Below are positions 33,501-45,129 of a stretch of DNA of 64,000 nucleotides, in pieces. Under the pieces are notes generated by a model. The model did no database searches, was not told where the DNA came from, and saw nothing but the letters and a program-made list of their open reading frames with translations. The stretch comes from Euglena gracilis (taxonomy: Eukaryota; Euglenida; Euglenophyceae; Euglenales): NCBI GenBank assembly GCA_039621445.1, contig CP154956.1, forward strand, positions 85,308,474 to 85,372,473. The letters run 5' to 3'. Numbering within the stretch: position 1 is the stretch's first letter; each line of letters starts with the position of its first letter. Made by a program: the position numbers and the translations under genes.

Positions 33501-34296
33501 GTGCGTTACATTTTTTGTGACTCAGTGCCCAGTTGGATTTGAGGACGCTGCATCAGAACTACCAGGGGGGGGGGAGCTTGAACGGGAAATGTTCTTGTGG
33601 GGAAAGTTTTGGAAGAAATGTATTTTTCCTGCCATTTCAAGGATCCATTCAGGATTTTTCTTGGACAATTTCAGAGAAATCTAATTTCCTCCCATGGTAA
33701 GCCAATTTTTTTCTTCTTGATTTTTGGAATGCATTTTTGTTTCAAACCACCTGTTCAGAAAATCTATTGATACTTCAAAACAGGGTCAGGGGTTACCCAA
33801 ACCTTGAATTTTGGATGTGTCAAAACATGGGGATTTAGTTTCAATTCTCCTGTGTTTGCCTGAAAAAGTGGGTTCACCGACTTTTTCGTCCAGAATCCTT
33901 ATCAGCCTTTTTAAGTGGACGTTTTGAATTTTCCCCAGCATTTTGAGGAGTTGTCCAATATTTTTCCAAACAGAATTTTTCGTCAGCAATTGTTCCCAGT
34001 CAGATTCTTTACCCCGATAATCAACGTTCATTCATATTTCAGATAAATTAGCACTCCATTCTTGACCAACCGCATCTCATCAGGGACTCCCGAGATGATG
34101 ACAGCAAGCGGCGCAGGTGTGCAGTGAATCCAACCTCCAGTGCAGTTAACAAATGATTTGACCATCCTTGTAGCGCTCTCTTTGGTTAAAGGCTTGAAAG
34201 ACATGCTAGATTCCATGTACCTTGTTGCTGAAACTGACAATAGCTGACCCAAGTATTTTGTGGTTTTCATTACATGTGCTTATTTCTTTCTCGCAG

Positions 34297-34326
34297 GGTG
34301 GACGACGACGATTCTCACAAGTCTCG
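34297..34326 (+). CDS. RS-type gene, 30-base exon candidate
   Basis: Strong acceptor TATTTCTTTCTCGCAG, donor TCG then GTGTGT. One frame gives VDDDDSHKSR and another GGRRRFSQVS. Either suits a charged tail. The microexon length is unusual but the splice signals are good. Confidence 0.35.
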
Positions 34327-34545
34327 GTGTGTTCAAAGCTGATTATTGGCGGGTTGGGGAGGTTGTGGCTGCCTGATGAACACTGGCATTGGCATATGGC
34401 AGAGCTTGTCCGGTGCTGTTCTTTTTTTGGAAGAAGGCCCTGTCAGTTCTTGGTTGTAATGATTTTGCCCGATTTGGCGGGACTCCTGGGGTTGGCTTTG
34501 GATGACGCCTTTCCAGTTCCTAGGATTGCGTTAGATTGCCTCCTC

Positions 34546-34973
34546 CAGTGGTTTCTGAAGCTGGAGGGCACCCTACCCCCAAGGAGGGGGGTGGTCCAGC
34601 CAGCCAGCACCTTTTTTTTCTTCCAGCGAGCACCTCCCAGCCGGGCTCTGGGGGTCTGCTGAAATGAAGTTGGGTCCAGCCCGGTTCGCTGGGCTGGACC
34701 GAACATTTTGGAAAAAGGGGTCGAAAACGGCCAAAAATGGCATTTCTGGGTGGTTTTTGAGATTGCGCCTCCAAATTTTGGCTGGAAAAAATGCCAATCC
34801 CACTGGATTTAGGCTTCTTTGGGCATTTTTTGGGGGTACCCGCCGGGTCCAGCTGCCAGCCGGACCCCCCCCCCCCTCCAGACCCCCTGCCTCCCGGAGG
34901 GTGGCCCAACCAGCACCTTTTTCTAGCCAGCCTGTGGGCCCCCCCCCCCCCGAGGTCCTTGTGAGAACCCCTG
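34546..34973. mobile_element. hAT-like element, TSD GYCTCCTC
   Basis: The left end CAGTGGTTTCTGAAGCTGG and the right end CCTTGTGAGAACCCCTG are inverted relatives. Flanks are GCCTCCTC and GTCTCCTC (7 of 8). The interior carries CCAGCCAGCCAGCACCTTTT and GGTCCAGCCCGG, blocks also found in the 28500 and 50435 elements, and a TTTTGGCTGGAAAAAATG block shared with 54060-54250. Confidence 0.7.
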
Positions 34974-35717
34974 GTCTCCTCATTCTTCTCATTTCCCAAG
35001 AGGGGTGAGCCATCAGCATTTGTGTGCAATGAGAACCATTGTAGAGTTAGAACACCGATGGCAGAAAGGGGTGACTTTCCCTTGAGAACATACCGCTGGA
35101 GGTCAAATTTTGTGAAAATAATCCTTGCTTTTCCAAATTTTCCAATAATTTTTTGAAGATGAATGTGTGCCCCTTGTTGTGTGTTCAATCCACTTACCTC
35201 CCCCCTTGTCCAAGGTGCATCATGGCGGTGATATCCCCCCCTGCCACCTTTCCGGAACATTATCTGGCTTTTTCTTTGGGGTACAGTGGGTGTGTTGACA
35301 CCATACATTTCTTATGGACCCCGGGAGGGGGAGGGGGTGTCATTTCCACTATTCCAAAAACCAGTCACCGAAAATCCCCCCGAAAGTCAGTCAGTCACTA
35401 CCCCCCCCTCCCCGGGTCGGCCACTCTGGAATGCAAAGGAAATGGAAATGGAAAAGGAATTGAAATTTGACCACAAACGTGAAAAACGGCCCAAAAATTT
35501 CCGGCACCTTAGGCACCAGGTCAATTCAGTGGTTTTTTGCCGGACCCCCCCCCCCCTGGAGGCGGTCTGGGCCAAAAACCCGTCAGTCACTCTCCGGGGG
35601 GAGGGGACAGTGATTAAGTGGTTGCATGGTTGGAACGTCCCCGTGTCAACGCCACTTTCCTGGAACATTGGCGTGGACGAGGGGCAAGGTACAGCAGCAT
35701 TTCCTTGTTGACTGTGT

Positions 35718-35896
35718 TTCTTTTAGCCAGATGATCGGAGGGAGGTTTAATTTCGGAACATTGTTCATTTTTTGGAAAGCGCTTATTGGGTGGATGCTCT
35801 ATTGCGTTTTGGATGACACTCTTCTTTTCCTGGACCTCACAGGTCTAGCCGAGACTACCGATAGGCAGCTGCAGGACAAGGAGGAGGGCCAGCCAA
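35718..35896 (+). other. possible last exons of the RS-type gene
   Basis: TTTCTTTTAG precedes a small stretch encoding PDDRRE before GAGG, and CCTCACAG at 35839-35846 precedes one encoding SSRDYR and a TAG. Both match an RS tail but their phases do not join directly. The whole 35626-36084 stretch is also open in another + frame without recognisable domains. Confidence 0.2.
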
Positions 35897-36099
35897 AACA
35901 CATCAACGGATCACAACATTTTAAGCCACTTCTCTGTCCTCACCTGGCCAGGCCTTCACGAAAGCAGGTGGGGCCGTGTTGGGGATGGGCTGCAACCCAA
36001 CCAGAGACGGTGCCCAGTGCTATGTTTTCCAGAAAATATGTTTTTAGGAGGGGAGATGTTCCGGTCCAGAACAAACTGGAATAAATAAATAAATTCCGG

Positions 36100-38350
36100 A
36101 ATAAACCGGAATAGGCAAACCCGGAACATTCCGGAATAATTGGAATAAAAATTTCAGCCGAAACGTTTGGAAGTTTTGAGAGAAGAAATGAAACCCATGG
36201 CGAAGCTGCTGCTTTTTATTCATCTCTTCCCCCAATTTCAGCAAAAATTTGGCGGCCAAACTGCCCGCACCCCAAATCCTAGCACCTGCCCTTTCAGAGT
36301 CACTCCAGGAAAAGGGAGGGCTAAGTCCCTTGCAGGGGCCGACCATTCGGTGGCCTTTATCTTTCTTTTCCCCTGCCTGTCTACTGCCTCTGGGAATCGC
36401 GTGGCCTGGGCCAGTCGGGAGGATGCGTGCCACGCGTGCGGGCCAAACTCAGGTCGGCCGGTCCTAACCCTAACCCACTGCTTTCACTAACCCCAGGGGA
36501 TACCGTGACCCGGAGGGAACTTTAATACTCCCTGGGGGAATATGAAGTATAATATTATGGTACATGGCGTACAAATATAATATGTATATGGTACATATAG
36601 TTCAGTCTGCACTTGATTCCTTGGGCTTTTTGACATGGACCGTTTTTTGGTGGTTTTGGAGCAGGTAATACATCAGGATGTGGAATTTTTCTCCAGGGTC
36701 CGGGGTGTGAATGCCTTTTTGTGCAGTGAAGATGTGAGAGCTTGGATTTTTTTTTAATAACACAGTGCCACGTTTTGTGGGGTGTTTTCGGTGTTGTTGC
36801 GTGGGTGGTTGGTGTTGTTGAGCCAGTCACCTGCCCTGGGTGGGGACACCTCCCAATCACCCCCATGGCAGAGACGGCCTGGCGCCGACCTTGACTCCCG
36901 GAGGCTCGCGTTTGAGGGATGTGCGCTTTGAGGTTCTCCGCCCAGAAGGGACCATCTCGTCAATTATTTGCTTGGTTGCGATCGGTGCTGCTGCCCGCGG
37001 ACGGTTTCAGGGACGTCGTTTGTACCGAACCTGCCACGTCCGTGCCACGCATGAGCTGTTGCGGGCGTTTCACATGCCTCTGTGCATGCGTATGACAAGC
37101 AAGATGCACCCTTCGCCATGTGGGTCAGAAGCATTGGGGTACCGCGGGGCTGGACGGTTTTCTGGTTTTGGTGGTCAACAGTTAGCATAAGATTGCCATA
37201 CGTTGTCAGCAGTGGAAGGCAATGGGAGGACGCACAGGATCGATCCACAGCAATTTCTGGCACCAACATTAGTTTGAATGACCATAGGGAAGAGAACATC
37301 CTCCGTCCTTTGTCAATTTATGGTCGATATCCCCAATCAATGTCAGACCTCCGAAAATTGTCAGAGGGAACGAGGTTTGCAAGTGTTTTTAGTTTCTTAT
37401 TCCTGGGAATGCATCCCTGTTGAAGCCACACATCTTCTTTGGGGTCAAGAGACCCCCCTTTGTCCTCCCTCTCGAATAGAAGCCCCCCCCCTTCGCAGGG
37501 CTGTGCAGGAACCCACCAAAACCCCATGGGTGGGGGGTCAGCCCCCCCCCCCCACCAGGCTTTCCGGTGTTTCCTGTGACACATGTTTTTAGGTTGAAAT
37601 TTCCTTTCGGTGTCGAAGGCATCTTTCCTTGTGCGGAGCTGTGGTGGGTAGGGGAGGGGCGACCCTCCCATCATGCTTTCCCAAACAGCGCCGCCCCTTG
37701 CTTTTTCACCATTGCTCCAAATAGTACAAGAACACTTTGAATGGAAGCTTTTCTCGAACTTCCGAGGGCGCCTTTTTTGCATTTTTTGATTTTGGCAAAA
37801 TTTGCGTTTTTGTGTTTGTTTTGTGTTTTTTTTGTTATTTTTTTGGGGGGGGCTTTTTATCACGGCTATTCTTCGATTTCTGCCGGTGACTTTTCTGATT
37901 TTGAAAAATTCCTCATTTTTGAACCCAGTTTTCCCCTGAGAAGAAATTCTTTGTGAATTGTTGCATTTTTTTTGGTCAATAAATTGCATATTTCATGGAA
38001 AAAATGAAGAAAAAACTTCCCCAGCGGAGGTGTTCCAATTCCTATCCAGTAGAAAGTTTTCATCCTGGGGGAGCTCCTGAAGGATTTTACATGCAACTTG
38101 CGTTTTTTTTTGTGCTTCTTTGTTTGTGTTTGTGTTTGTTTGCATTTTTGTGACGTGTTAGAGGGTCCATGACGGTCCCCCCCCCCCCGGTTTAGTAAGA
38201 GAATCCAAAGCCAAATTTGCTTGTCTTTTGCATGACCCGCTGTAGCCAAAAGTCGCCAAAAGGATCCAAAAGCATCGGATCGGTGCCCATCCGTAGTTGG
38301 GCGGTCGAATTCCTTTCCATTGTTCTCCGTAATTATTATTTTGTGCCATC
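36100..38350 (+). other. apparent intergenic region
   Basis: It holds short GGAATAAACC repeats (36080-36150), a CCCTAACCC fragment, an unassigned open stretch at 36840-37190 (RDVRFEVLRPEGTISS, RGRFQGRRLYRTCHV; no family recognised, possibly coding) and a CCAGGCTTTCC repeat copy (37490-37670). Homopolymer-rich DNA fills 37700-38160. Confidence 0.35.
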
Positions 38351-38357
38351 CATTCAG

Positions 38358-38424
38358 ATGAGCACCAGTCCCTCACCCCTCGCCAGGGCCAAGGCCGCCA
38401 CCCGCCGACCCAATGCCCCATCCC
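38358..38424 (+). CDS. proline-rich/acidic gene, possible first coding exon
   Basis: ATG directly after CATCCATTCAG. It encodes MSTSPSPLARAKAATRRP and leaves in phase 1 at GTTGTT. Placement as the start of the gene is a guess from position and GC content. Confidence 0.3.
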
Positions 38425-38972
38425 GTTGTTGCTGGGTCATTTGCCTGACCAGAGTGCTTCTTTGGAAGGCAAAGGGCGAGGGGGTTCCAATTTCTCAAAT
38501 GCACGTCGGTGGGGGTTTGAGAGCATTTGAATGTGAGTGAATTCTGTTGTTCAGCGTTCAGTTATGCTTATCGTACGAAAAATGATGAGGGTAAGGGTTG
38601 TGCCAAGCGGGAATGAGCCCGACATTGAGGCTTGATTGGCCTAAATGCCACCCCATCACCCTTGATTTGGCCTGACCCTAGGCATATATGCATACTCACA
38701 TTTGCCTGGGACCTCTCCCACTCCTGCATCAGCCTGCATTTCGGGTCCTCAACAGTGGGCCAAAATGCCTTGCAGGTCATTTTCGAAATTTTTTTTGACT
38801 GCTGTTTGGCAACTTTTGCCTGTTTTTGGTTGCTTTTGGCCACCTTTGGCCGCCTTTCAACATCTCGAGGGGTATACAGGGGTCGCTGTTCAGCCTGTGA
38901 TCCTTTCTGCTGCATCTTTTCCCTGTGTACACCCTCAACCTGGTGTCTGCCCCGCTGCCAATCTCCTTGCAG

Positions 38973-39056
38973 GGGGCTGCCTCTTACGATGTGATGCTGA
39001 CCAATGTACAGAGCACCTTCCACTGGCCACCTGCATGCATGTCTTCCTCAAACACA
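38973..39056 (+). CDS. candidate exon of unknown affiliation
   Basis: The acceptor CAATCTCCTTGCAG is strong and the donor is ACA then GTCTGT. Open in two frames (SYDVMLTNVQSTFHWPP, or a Cys-rich alternative that fits the phase of the 38358 exon). No domain recognised. Confidence 0.3.
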
Positions 39057-39355
39057 GTCTGTCTTGCCACCCTTAACCCCAGGATGTTTGATGCAACAAA
39101 TTACACACTGGTGACTGTTGACCGCGTTTGCCGAAGAAATTCGCAGCTGGCTGTCCATCTCCCCTGCGGAAGTTACTTTTGGAATCCCACTTCATTTGTA
39201 TCTGAATTTTGAGGCGGTGCCGATTTCATCCCCGCGGGGGGAGGCGTTATGTCCCTACAGCGCTGGAATCACACCAGAGTTGCTCACTCGGCCAGGCGGA
39301 GGAGCATCACCGGAGCACTGGTGTAAGGGGTCCCTGGCCCACTCACCACACAACT

Positions 39356-39422
39356 GGGCCAGAAACGAAGTTAACGCCAGCCGTACACAGACAAGAAGCT
39401 TTAGTGCAACTAAGGGGAGGGG
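39356..39422 (+). repeat. ACAGACAAGAAGC repeat, forward copy
   Basis: TGGGCCAGAA, GCCAGCC, ACACAGACAAGAAGC and TTAGTGCAACTAAGG. Sister copies at 28556-28622 (forward) and 40905-40976 (inverted). Confidence 0.6.
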
Positions 39423-40446
39423 AGGGTGGTGCCTGCCCAGGCACTCCAGGACACCCCCCCCCCCCCCCCCCCCGGAGTTGGTCAGATTCAGCCAGGTCCC
39501 GGGCGCGGGTACCCTGCCCCCGATTCTCCCGCCCCCCCGCCCGATGGTCCCCCCCCCCCCCAGTCGGCCACTGGGCGGTGGCTGCGCCGCCGCCCCCGGA
39601 CTAGCTGGCGCCGGATGCCGCTGCCCAGCGACGAAGAGCTGTTCTCCCTGCCCTGGGACTGGCCCCCGGCGACGGGGGGGCCGGCCCCGCCCTCCGCCGC
39701 CCCCAGCCCGCCCCCCATCCTCCCGGAGTCGCCTGGGCAGGCTTTCCTGAAATGTGGCCAAGATTCCCCGGGACCCTCACCGGGACCCTATTGAGTTCCG
39801 TATGAAAACTAGTTCCCGAACTCTACAAAACATAACCACCCTCCAAACATAATCCCACCCGGTTTTATGCCTGGGTTTGGATTTCAAGACCCTCAGGGGG
39901 TTTTACGTTAAACTTCCGTTCCCAAAAGCATATATTTTTTTCCATTTACGATTTCGCCTCCTTTTGCCCAAAAATCACCATTTTTAGGCGAAAATTCCCG
40001 CTGGTGATCATTATTTGGACCAAAATTGTCAAAATTCATGGCCTAAAATTGTCATTAAATGGAAAAATTTCGGAATTTTTCCTTTCTCACACTGCTGGCA
40101 CGGCGCCTGTCGGCACTTCCCCGGAGGGGGGTTGCATGTTTTGTAGCCCAATCAAAGATCACAGGGGTTCAGCAGTTGGAGCATGCTGCACTAATATGTT
40201 CATTTCATTTCATCGTTATCACCATTTGGTACTGAGGTTGCACAGCTCCATCTGTATATGTGCATTTTTTTAACACCCAAGGAAAGTGATCTGAATGAAA
40301 ACCTGCACAGTTTGAGGGTTTATGAATTTTTGAGCCTGTTTGCTGGTCGTTGAGGTGGTGCCGGGTTTTGTTGAACCTTTTTTATGAGGGAAAATGGAAG
40401 CCTGAGACTGCAGTCCCCACAGTCCATAGTGCTCTGCCGGCCCCAG

Positions 40447-40508
40447 GACCTCCCCAACCACCTCCAGACGATGGGGCAGCGGGGGTGCTGCAGTCTGCTG
40501 TTCAAGGA
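40447..40508 (+). CDS. proline-rich/acidic gene, proline-rich exon
   Basis: Acceptor GCCGGCCCCAG, donor GGA then GTGAAT. The frame PPQPPPDDGAAGVLQSAVQG leaves in phase 0, matching the exon at 40989. Two other frames are open, so the call rests on phase and composition. Confidence 0.4.
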
Positions 40509-40988
40509 GTGAATTCATTGTCTCTCCGCAGTCGGGCCAACAACACACAGTGCTGCATGGTGCAAAGCAAGAAAAGTATCAAGTGCATATTCACCCACAG
40601 GGTGTCAGGGAGCAGATGTGTGCAAAAAAAAATACATCATGTCTTATTCCGTTTTTGTCTGTGCCCTGTGGTATTTTGATGCTATGAACTGTTATGTGGC
40701 ATCAGATCAGGGTCGTCGAGAAAGGGCAAGGCAGGACAGGATGCGATTCGACACAGTCGGACCACCTCGGCGCGGCGGCCAAGCAGCGTCGCCGAGGATG
40801 CATTTTCCCGCCCCCCTTCTGTCACAGCGGAATGCCACCCCGGTGGTGCACTGCCAGCGGCGCGTCTCTTCCACATTTGCATGCTCCGGCGTGTTCCGGC
40901 AGGCCCCCTTAGTTGCACTGAGGCTTCTTGTCTGTTTGTGGCCGGCGCTAATTTCGCTTCTGGCCCAGTTTGTGTGGTGAGTGGCCAG

Positions 40989-41154
40989 GGAGGCAGGCCC
41001 CCCTCGCTGGCTGACCCCCGCCACCCTCCGCACGTCGCCGAGGAGGCGCCGCCACCCGTGGAGGCGCCGGCGCAGCAAGCGGTGCCCCCGGGCCTGGGCT
41101 GCGCCCCCTGGGAGTGGCTGCACAAGTCGCAGGCCAGGCTTCGCCATTGGATGG
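40989..41154 (+). CDS. proline-rich/acidic gene, Pro/Ala-rich exon
   Basis: Acceptor GAGTGGCCAG, donor ATGG then GTGGTC. Phase 0 in, phase 1 out. It encodes EEAPPPVEAPAQQAVPPG then CAPWEWLHKSQARLRHWM, a proline-rich linker with a Trp-rich, possibly helical end. GC content is far above the introns. The acceptor lies at the border of an inverted ACAGACAAGAAGC repeat copy, so the repeat may have supplied it. Confidence 0.5.
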
Positions 41155-42048
41155 GTGGTCGCGGCGCCGTGCGCGGGACGGGGGAGGGGGAGATGGCTAC
41201 GGGGTGGGGTGGTGAGCGGGGTTTCCTCAAAGGAACGCCCCTCAAGGACCGTCCTGGGGCCAAAGGGCCAGCCAAGGGCTGGCCCGGGGCTCGAACTGGA
41301 TCAAGGATTGAATAGTCAAAAAGCGTCCAAATTTGGATTTTTTCGGCGGGTGGGCGATGGTCCAAGGATGCCAGAGATCGGGTCCCCCTCCCCCCAATGC
41401 CAACCTGTTTTTCGCCAAGAACTGCCAAATTTTTCGCTTTTTTTTTGGGTTTTGGACGAATGTGCTGAAAGATGCATCAGGCAGAGAGGTGGAAATGGGC
41501 GCAGGTGAACACCCCCACAGAATGTCAAAGAGGGAGCTCGAAGGAGGAATAGATTCCAACAGGGGGGAGAAGATGAAAGTTGCACATTTTGCATTTTTTG
41601 CATTTTTTTGCAATAATCCAAGAACTTGAAAATTTGCACAACTGAAAATGCAAATTTCGTCCAAAAAAGTGGTGTGCAATTTCAGGATGTCTGAGGATTC
41701 TGGTAGAAGAACAATCATCCTGAAATTACCAAAAAAACTTTGGGAGGTCAAAATATGCAGAAACAATGCAAAAAAATGACCACTTTCTCAAAAAGTTTCA
41801 TGCGCAAAAAATTTCAAATTATTCCAAAAAAATGCTAAGAAATTGTTGCATGATGAAAAAGTATGTGCGTGTAACTGTAACTCCAACAGAAATATCTGCA
41901 GATTACATTTTTTTGCATTTTTTGCATTGCATATCTGAGGTACCTTGCTGCATGTCTCACCCCCCCCACCCGATTTCCAAAGCCTGCCGCCAGTTCACTG
42001 GCTGCTGCGGGTGTACCACCCCCAGGCGGTGGCTGGCTGTGGCTGCAG

Positions 42049-42154
42049 TGCCGCTGGCGTGGGGGCTCCATCCGGGCGGGTCGAACGTTTCGGCTGGCCC
42101 GCCGCCTGCCCCGGAGCAGTGGGCCGCCACGCATTCCAGCGCATGCGCCCCGCA
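42049..42154 (+). CDS. proline-rich/acidic gene, Pro-rich exon 3
   Basis: Acceptor GGCTGTGGCTGCAG, phase 1 entry as required. It encodes VPLAWGLHPGGSNVSAGPP and PAPEQWAATHSS. The donor at GCCCCGCA then GTGACT leaves in phase 2. Confidence 0.45.
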
Positions 42155-43067
42155 GTGACTGCTGTTTGGGCTTCGCGATGTGGGACCAACGGGGATGGGG
42201 CAGCATTATTCTCCTGGTGTTTCACATGTGAAGCGCAAGCACGCGGGGTTATACCTTGGGCACAGGATTTTGAAGTCGACCCTCCTCAGAGAATTTGTTG
42301 TGTTGGCAGTTGGCAGTTGTGGAAGAAAAACCCTCCATCAACAGTGTAATGAACCTAACTGCAAAATTTTAATTAAATTTGATCATCGATAGATTTTTTT
42401 TGTTGATTTAAATAATTAATGATAGTTAATTTATATTTTAATCCAATTGCTAAACCCCCCAAATATGACCCCCCCCCCGCACAAAACACGAAAAATTCCA
42501 ATAAAATTACCATTTTGTGGCAATTTCAGGACATGAATTTCGCAATTTTGGTCCAAAAATGTCATCAGCTGGATTTTCACCTAAAAATGGTGAATTTGGG
42601 CAAATGATCGAGGGCAAAGTTGTGATGGAAAACATGAGTGCTTTTGAACACAGAAATTTGATTCCCCATCCAAAACCCCCCCCCAATATAAAACCCCCGA
42701 GGGTTTGAAATTACTCCTAAATATAAAACCGGAGGGGGTTTGGGGGAATTTTATATAATTTTCATAATTTTCAATTTTTCTTTGAAAAAGCAAACCCAGG
42801 TTGGAGGACAGCTCCACAGTGCAGAAGGCAGAGGATGCAATGAGAGATATAATAACCCATTTCCTCGAGGAGCATGTCACCTTGGCCTACATTCACTGCA
42901 TTTTCAAAAGCAAGTTGGGGTTCCTTCTCCTCCCTTGCTGAATCACAAGGTGCCCCTCTCAGTATTGAGACCCCACTGGCGGTCAAGATGGTAGGGGAGG
43001 GGGTGCAGACCATCCCCCCGGGGGGCCCCAACTTGACAGGTTCCAAAAATAGGAAAAAAATCTTCCG

Positions 43068-43172
43068 GGAAGTGAGCATACTGTAAGTATGCTCCGGGAA
43101 GTGAGCATATTGTAAGTATGCTCCGTCCGGGAAGTGAGCATATAGTAAGTATGCTTCGGGAAGTGAGCATAT
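43068..43172 (+). repeat. 30-bp tandem repeat, four units
   Basis: The unit is GGGAAGTGAGCATATTGTAA then GTATGCTC. Each unit contains GTAAGTATGC, a donor-like string, and the inverse GCATATTG. It lies just upstream of the exon at 43317. Confidence 0.85.
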
Positions 43173-43316
43173 TGCACATTTTTTTGATGTTTGAATATTT
43201 TTCCCACATAAATTCTAAGTTCCCTCTGGGTGCAAAATCCAGTTTGGCTGGCCCGGGGGGAGGAGGGGGGTGGAATGAAATTGGGACCTAACTGTGGGTG
43301 TTTTGCCATCCTCCAG

Positions 43317-43407
43317 ATGGCCGCCCCTCTCCCACAGCTCCCACAGCGGTCGCCGCCCAGCCCCTGACCGCTCCCAAGTGGCCTCCAGCACTGCCGCCAC
43401 GCGAGAG
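43317..43407 (+). CDS. proline-rich/acidic gene, Ser/Pro-rich exon 4
   Basis: Acceptor TTTTGCCATCCTCCAG, donor GAGAG then GTTGCG. Read in phase 2, as the previous exon demands, it is open and encodes WPPLSHSSHSGRRPAPDRS then QVASSTAATRE, leaving in phase 0. A second frame (PSPTAPTAVAAQPLTAP) is also open, so the frame is not certain. Confidence 0.5.
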
Positions 43408-44268
43408 GTTGCGAGGTGGCGGTGGAGTACAAGTGGATGAGGGGCACTCAGCGCTCTGCAGCCCCCCTGTTCGGCGCCGCCCTCACTGTGTGTGGGCAGA
43501 AGGATTTTGTCTCAGACGTTTGCACCTCCAAGCAAACAGTGGCAACATCTGATGGTTTTCAACAGGATTCGCGACCCAGGCAAAGGGTTCGGCCCACCTT
43601 CACCCCTCCTGTCGAACACGCAGTGTGTGTCTGACACCCCACCTGTCAACCACATTATCCTTGGATATTCTTCTTTTCTGGAAATATTGTGCCCATTTTT
43701 TTGAAATCACCGGCGGCATAGAGGTGGCCTCCAAGATGGCAACGCAACACGTTTTGTTCACCACTGTTTCCCTTTGCTAAGGTATTTTGTGATGGCACTT
43801 TGGGTTGGGTACAGAGATTTTTTTTTTTAAGGTTTTGTGACCCCGGGGGGTCCAACCTTGGGGCAACAAAAAATTGTTTGATCCTGTCCATCGGAACTGT
43901 GACAGATGCTTTTTCTCCAAGGTTTGCTGATTTGTCCCCAAATTTTGGGCAAACGGTTGCATTATGTTCATGCTTGTCTATGGCTTTGTGGTGACTCCGC
44001 GTGTCGTTGAAACCCCCCTGCCAACGGCACAATGCTGGAACATTTGCTGTCCTTGGACAAGGGGGGGGGGTGGCCCAATAAATGTTCTACACCCAACAAG
44101 CAGAAGTGTGTCCGGTTATTTTTTGCATCATATTTTTGTTTCTTTTTGTTTTGTTTCATTGTGTTTTTGTTTATTTTGACGGGGCTTGTGGGTATTCGCG
44201 TAGCCATTGTTGTTGTTGTTGTTGTTGTTTGCATCCCCCACCACCGCCACCTCTTGCCGGGCGTGCAG

Positions 44269-44319
44269 TGCGACATGGAGCCGTCGTGCCGCCCGCCACC
44301 AGCGGCAAGCCAGCGCCCG
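44269..44319 (+). CDS. proline-rich/acidic gene, exon 5
   Basis: Acceptor TTGCCGGGCGTGCAG after a (GTT)n tract, donor CCCG then GTGAAG. Phase 0 in and out, encoding CDMEPSCRPPPAASQRP. Confidence 0.4.
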
Positions 44320-44614
44320 GTGAAGGAATCCCAGCACCTCGACGGGATCCAAACAACCGCGCCGGCCCGGTCGTTTGGATCCCACACCCCCACGCTCATG
44401 CCCAGAGCCAGCTGTTGTGGGCTGGCCCTCGTCGTTGCAGAGTCTCATTTGGTCTCTTGCAAACCCTGCCTCGTCGAAAGTGGCATCTCTACTTGGAACA
44501 ATTTTATCTCCCCATCAACACTATCTAGTTTGCTACCCCTGAAGTTCACCCCCCACTCCATGATTGTACGGGAATCCCCGAAACCCTATGGGTGGTGGAT
44601 GGGGGGGTCCGACC

Positions 44615-44927
44615 CATAGATTCACTAAATACCTGTGGGTTTTTGAAAGTTGGTTGGTGGGTGGGTTGGGGCCTCTGGACCTCCCCTGGGGGGTGCACCA
44701 TGGGTCAGATTTTGCCTGGCTGAAGGCCAGGCCGGAATGTTCTCGGCGGTTTCGGCCGATTTTGATTGGGTTTTTGGTGGGTGGGTGGGTGGGTGGGTGG
44801 GCGGAAACCACACCACCCACGACCCCCCGGGGGGGGGGGGGCGTGGGTGGTGGGTTTTCTAAAAAGTGGGTGGGTGTGGTCCTGGGAAAAGTGACCCCCC
44901 CCTTGGGGGTCACCAAATGAATCTGTG
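44615..44927. mobile_element. hAT-like MITE, TSD GTCCGAMC
   Basis: Flanks are GTCCGACC (44607-44614) and GTCCGAAC (44928-44935). The ends CATAGATTCACTAAAT and ACCAAATGAATCTGTG are inverted partners. It shares GCACCATGGGTCAGATTTTG and a (GGGT)n block with the 62450 element. Confidence 0.7.
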
Positions 44928-45129
44928 GTCCGAACCTCCCACACCCACCCCCATCCTGGTTGGTGAAGGTTTTCACCCCCGCCCCACCAGGCTTTCCCAC
45001 ATTTCTGGTGTTTGGGTCAAAAATTTCCTTTGGCACCAAAGGAATTTTTCTTTGTGCAGGTGCTGTGGTGGGTGGGTGGGGTGGGTTCTGAACCCACAAC
45101 CAGCCCTGTCTCCGAACAGCCCTGCCCCC

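Noticed and set aside
34520-35308. 262-codon minus-strand open frame
   Set aside because: It runs across the hAT-like element at 34546-34973 and its poly-C tracts. The residue pattern follows repeat composition and changes character at the element edge.
36840-37299. Genes on either strand of a GC-rich stretch
   Set aside because: Overlapping frames on both strands look equally protein-like and no family residues are visible. It is noted as unassigned rather than called.
39118-39750. 210-codon open frame with poly-Pro
   Set aside because: It spans a dispersed repeat (39356-39422) and long C tracts, with competing frames on the other strand. Part may be exonic but no edges can be supported.
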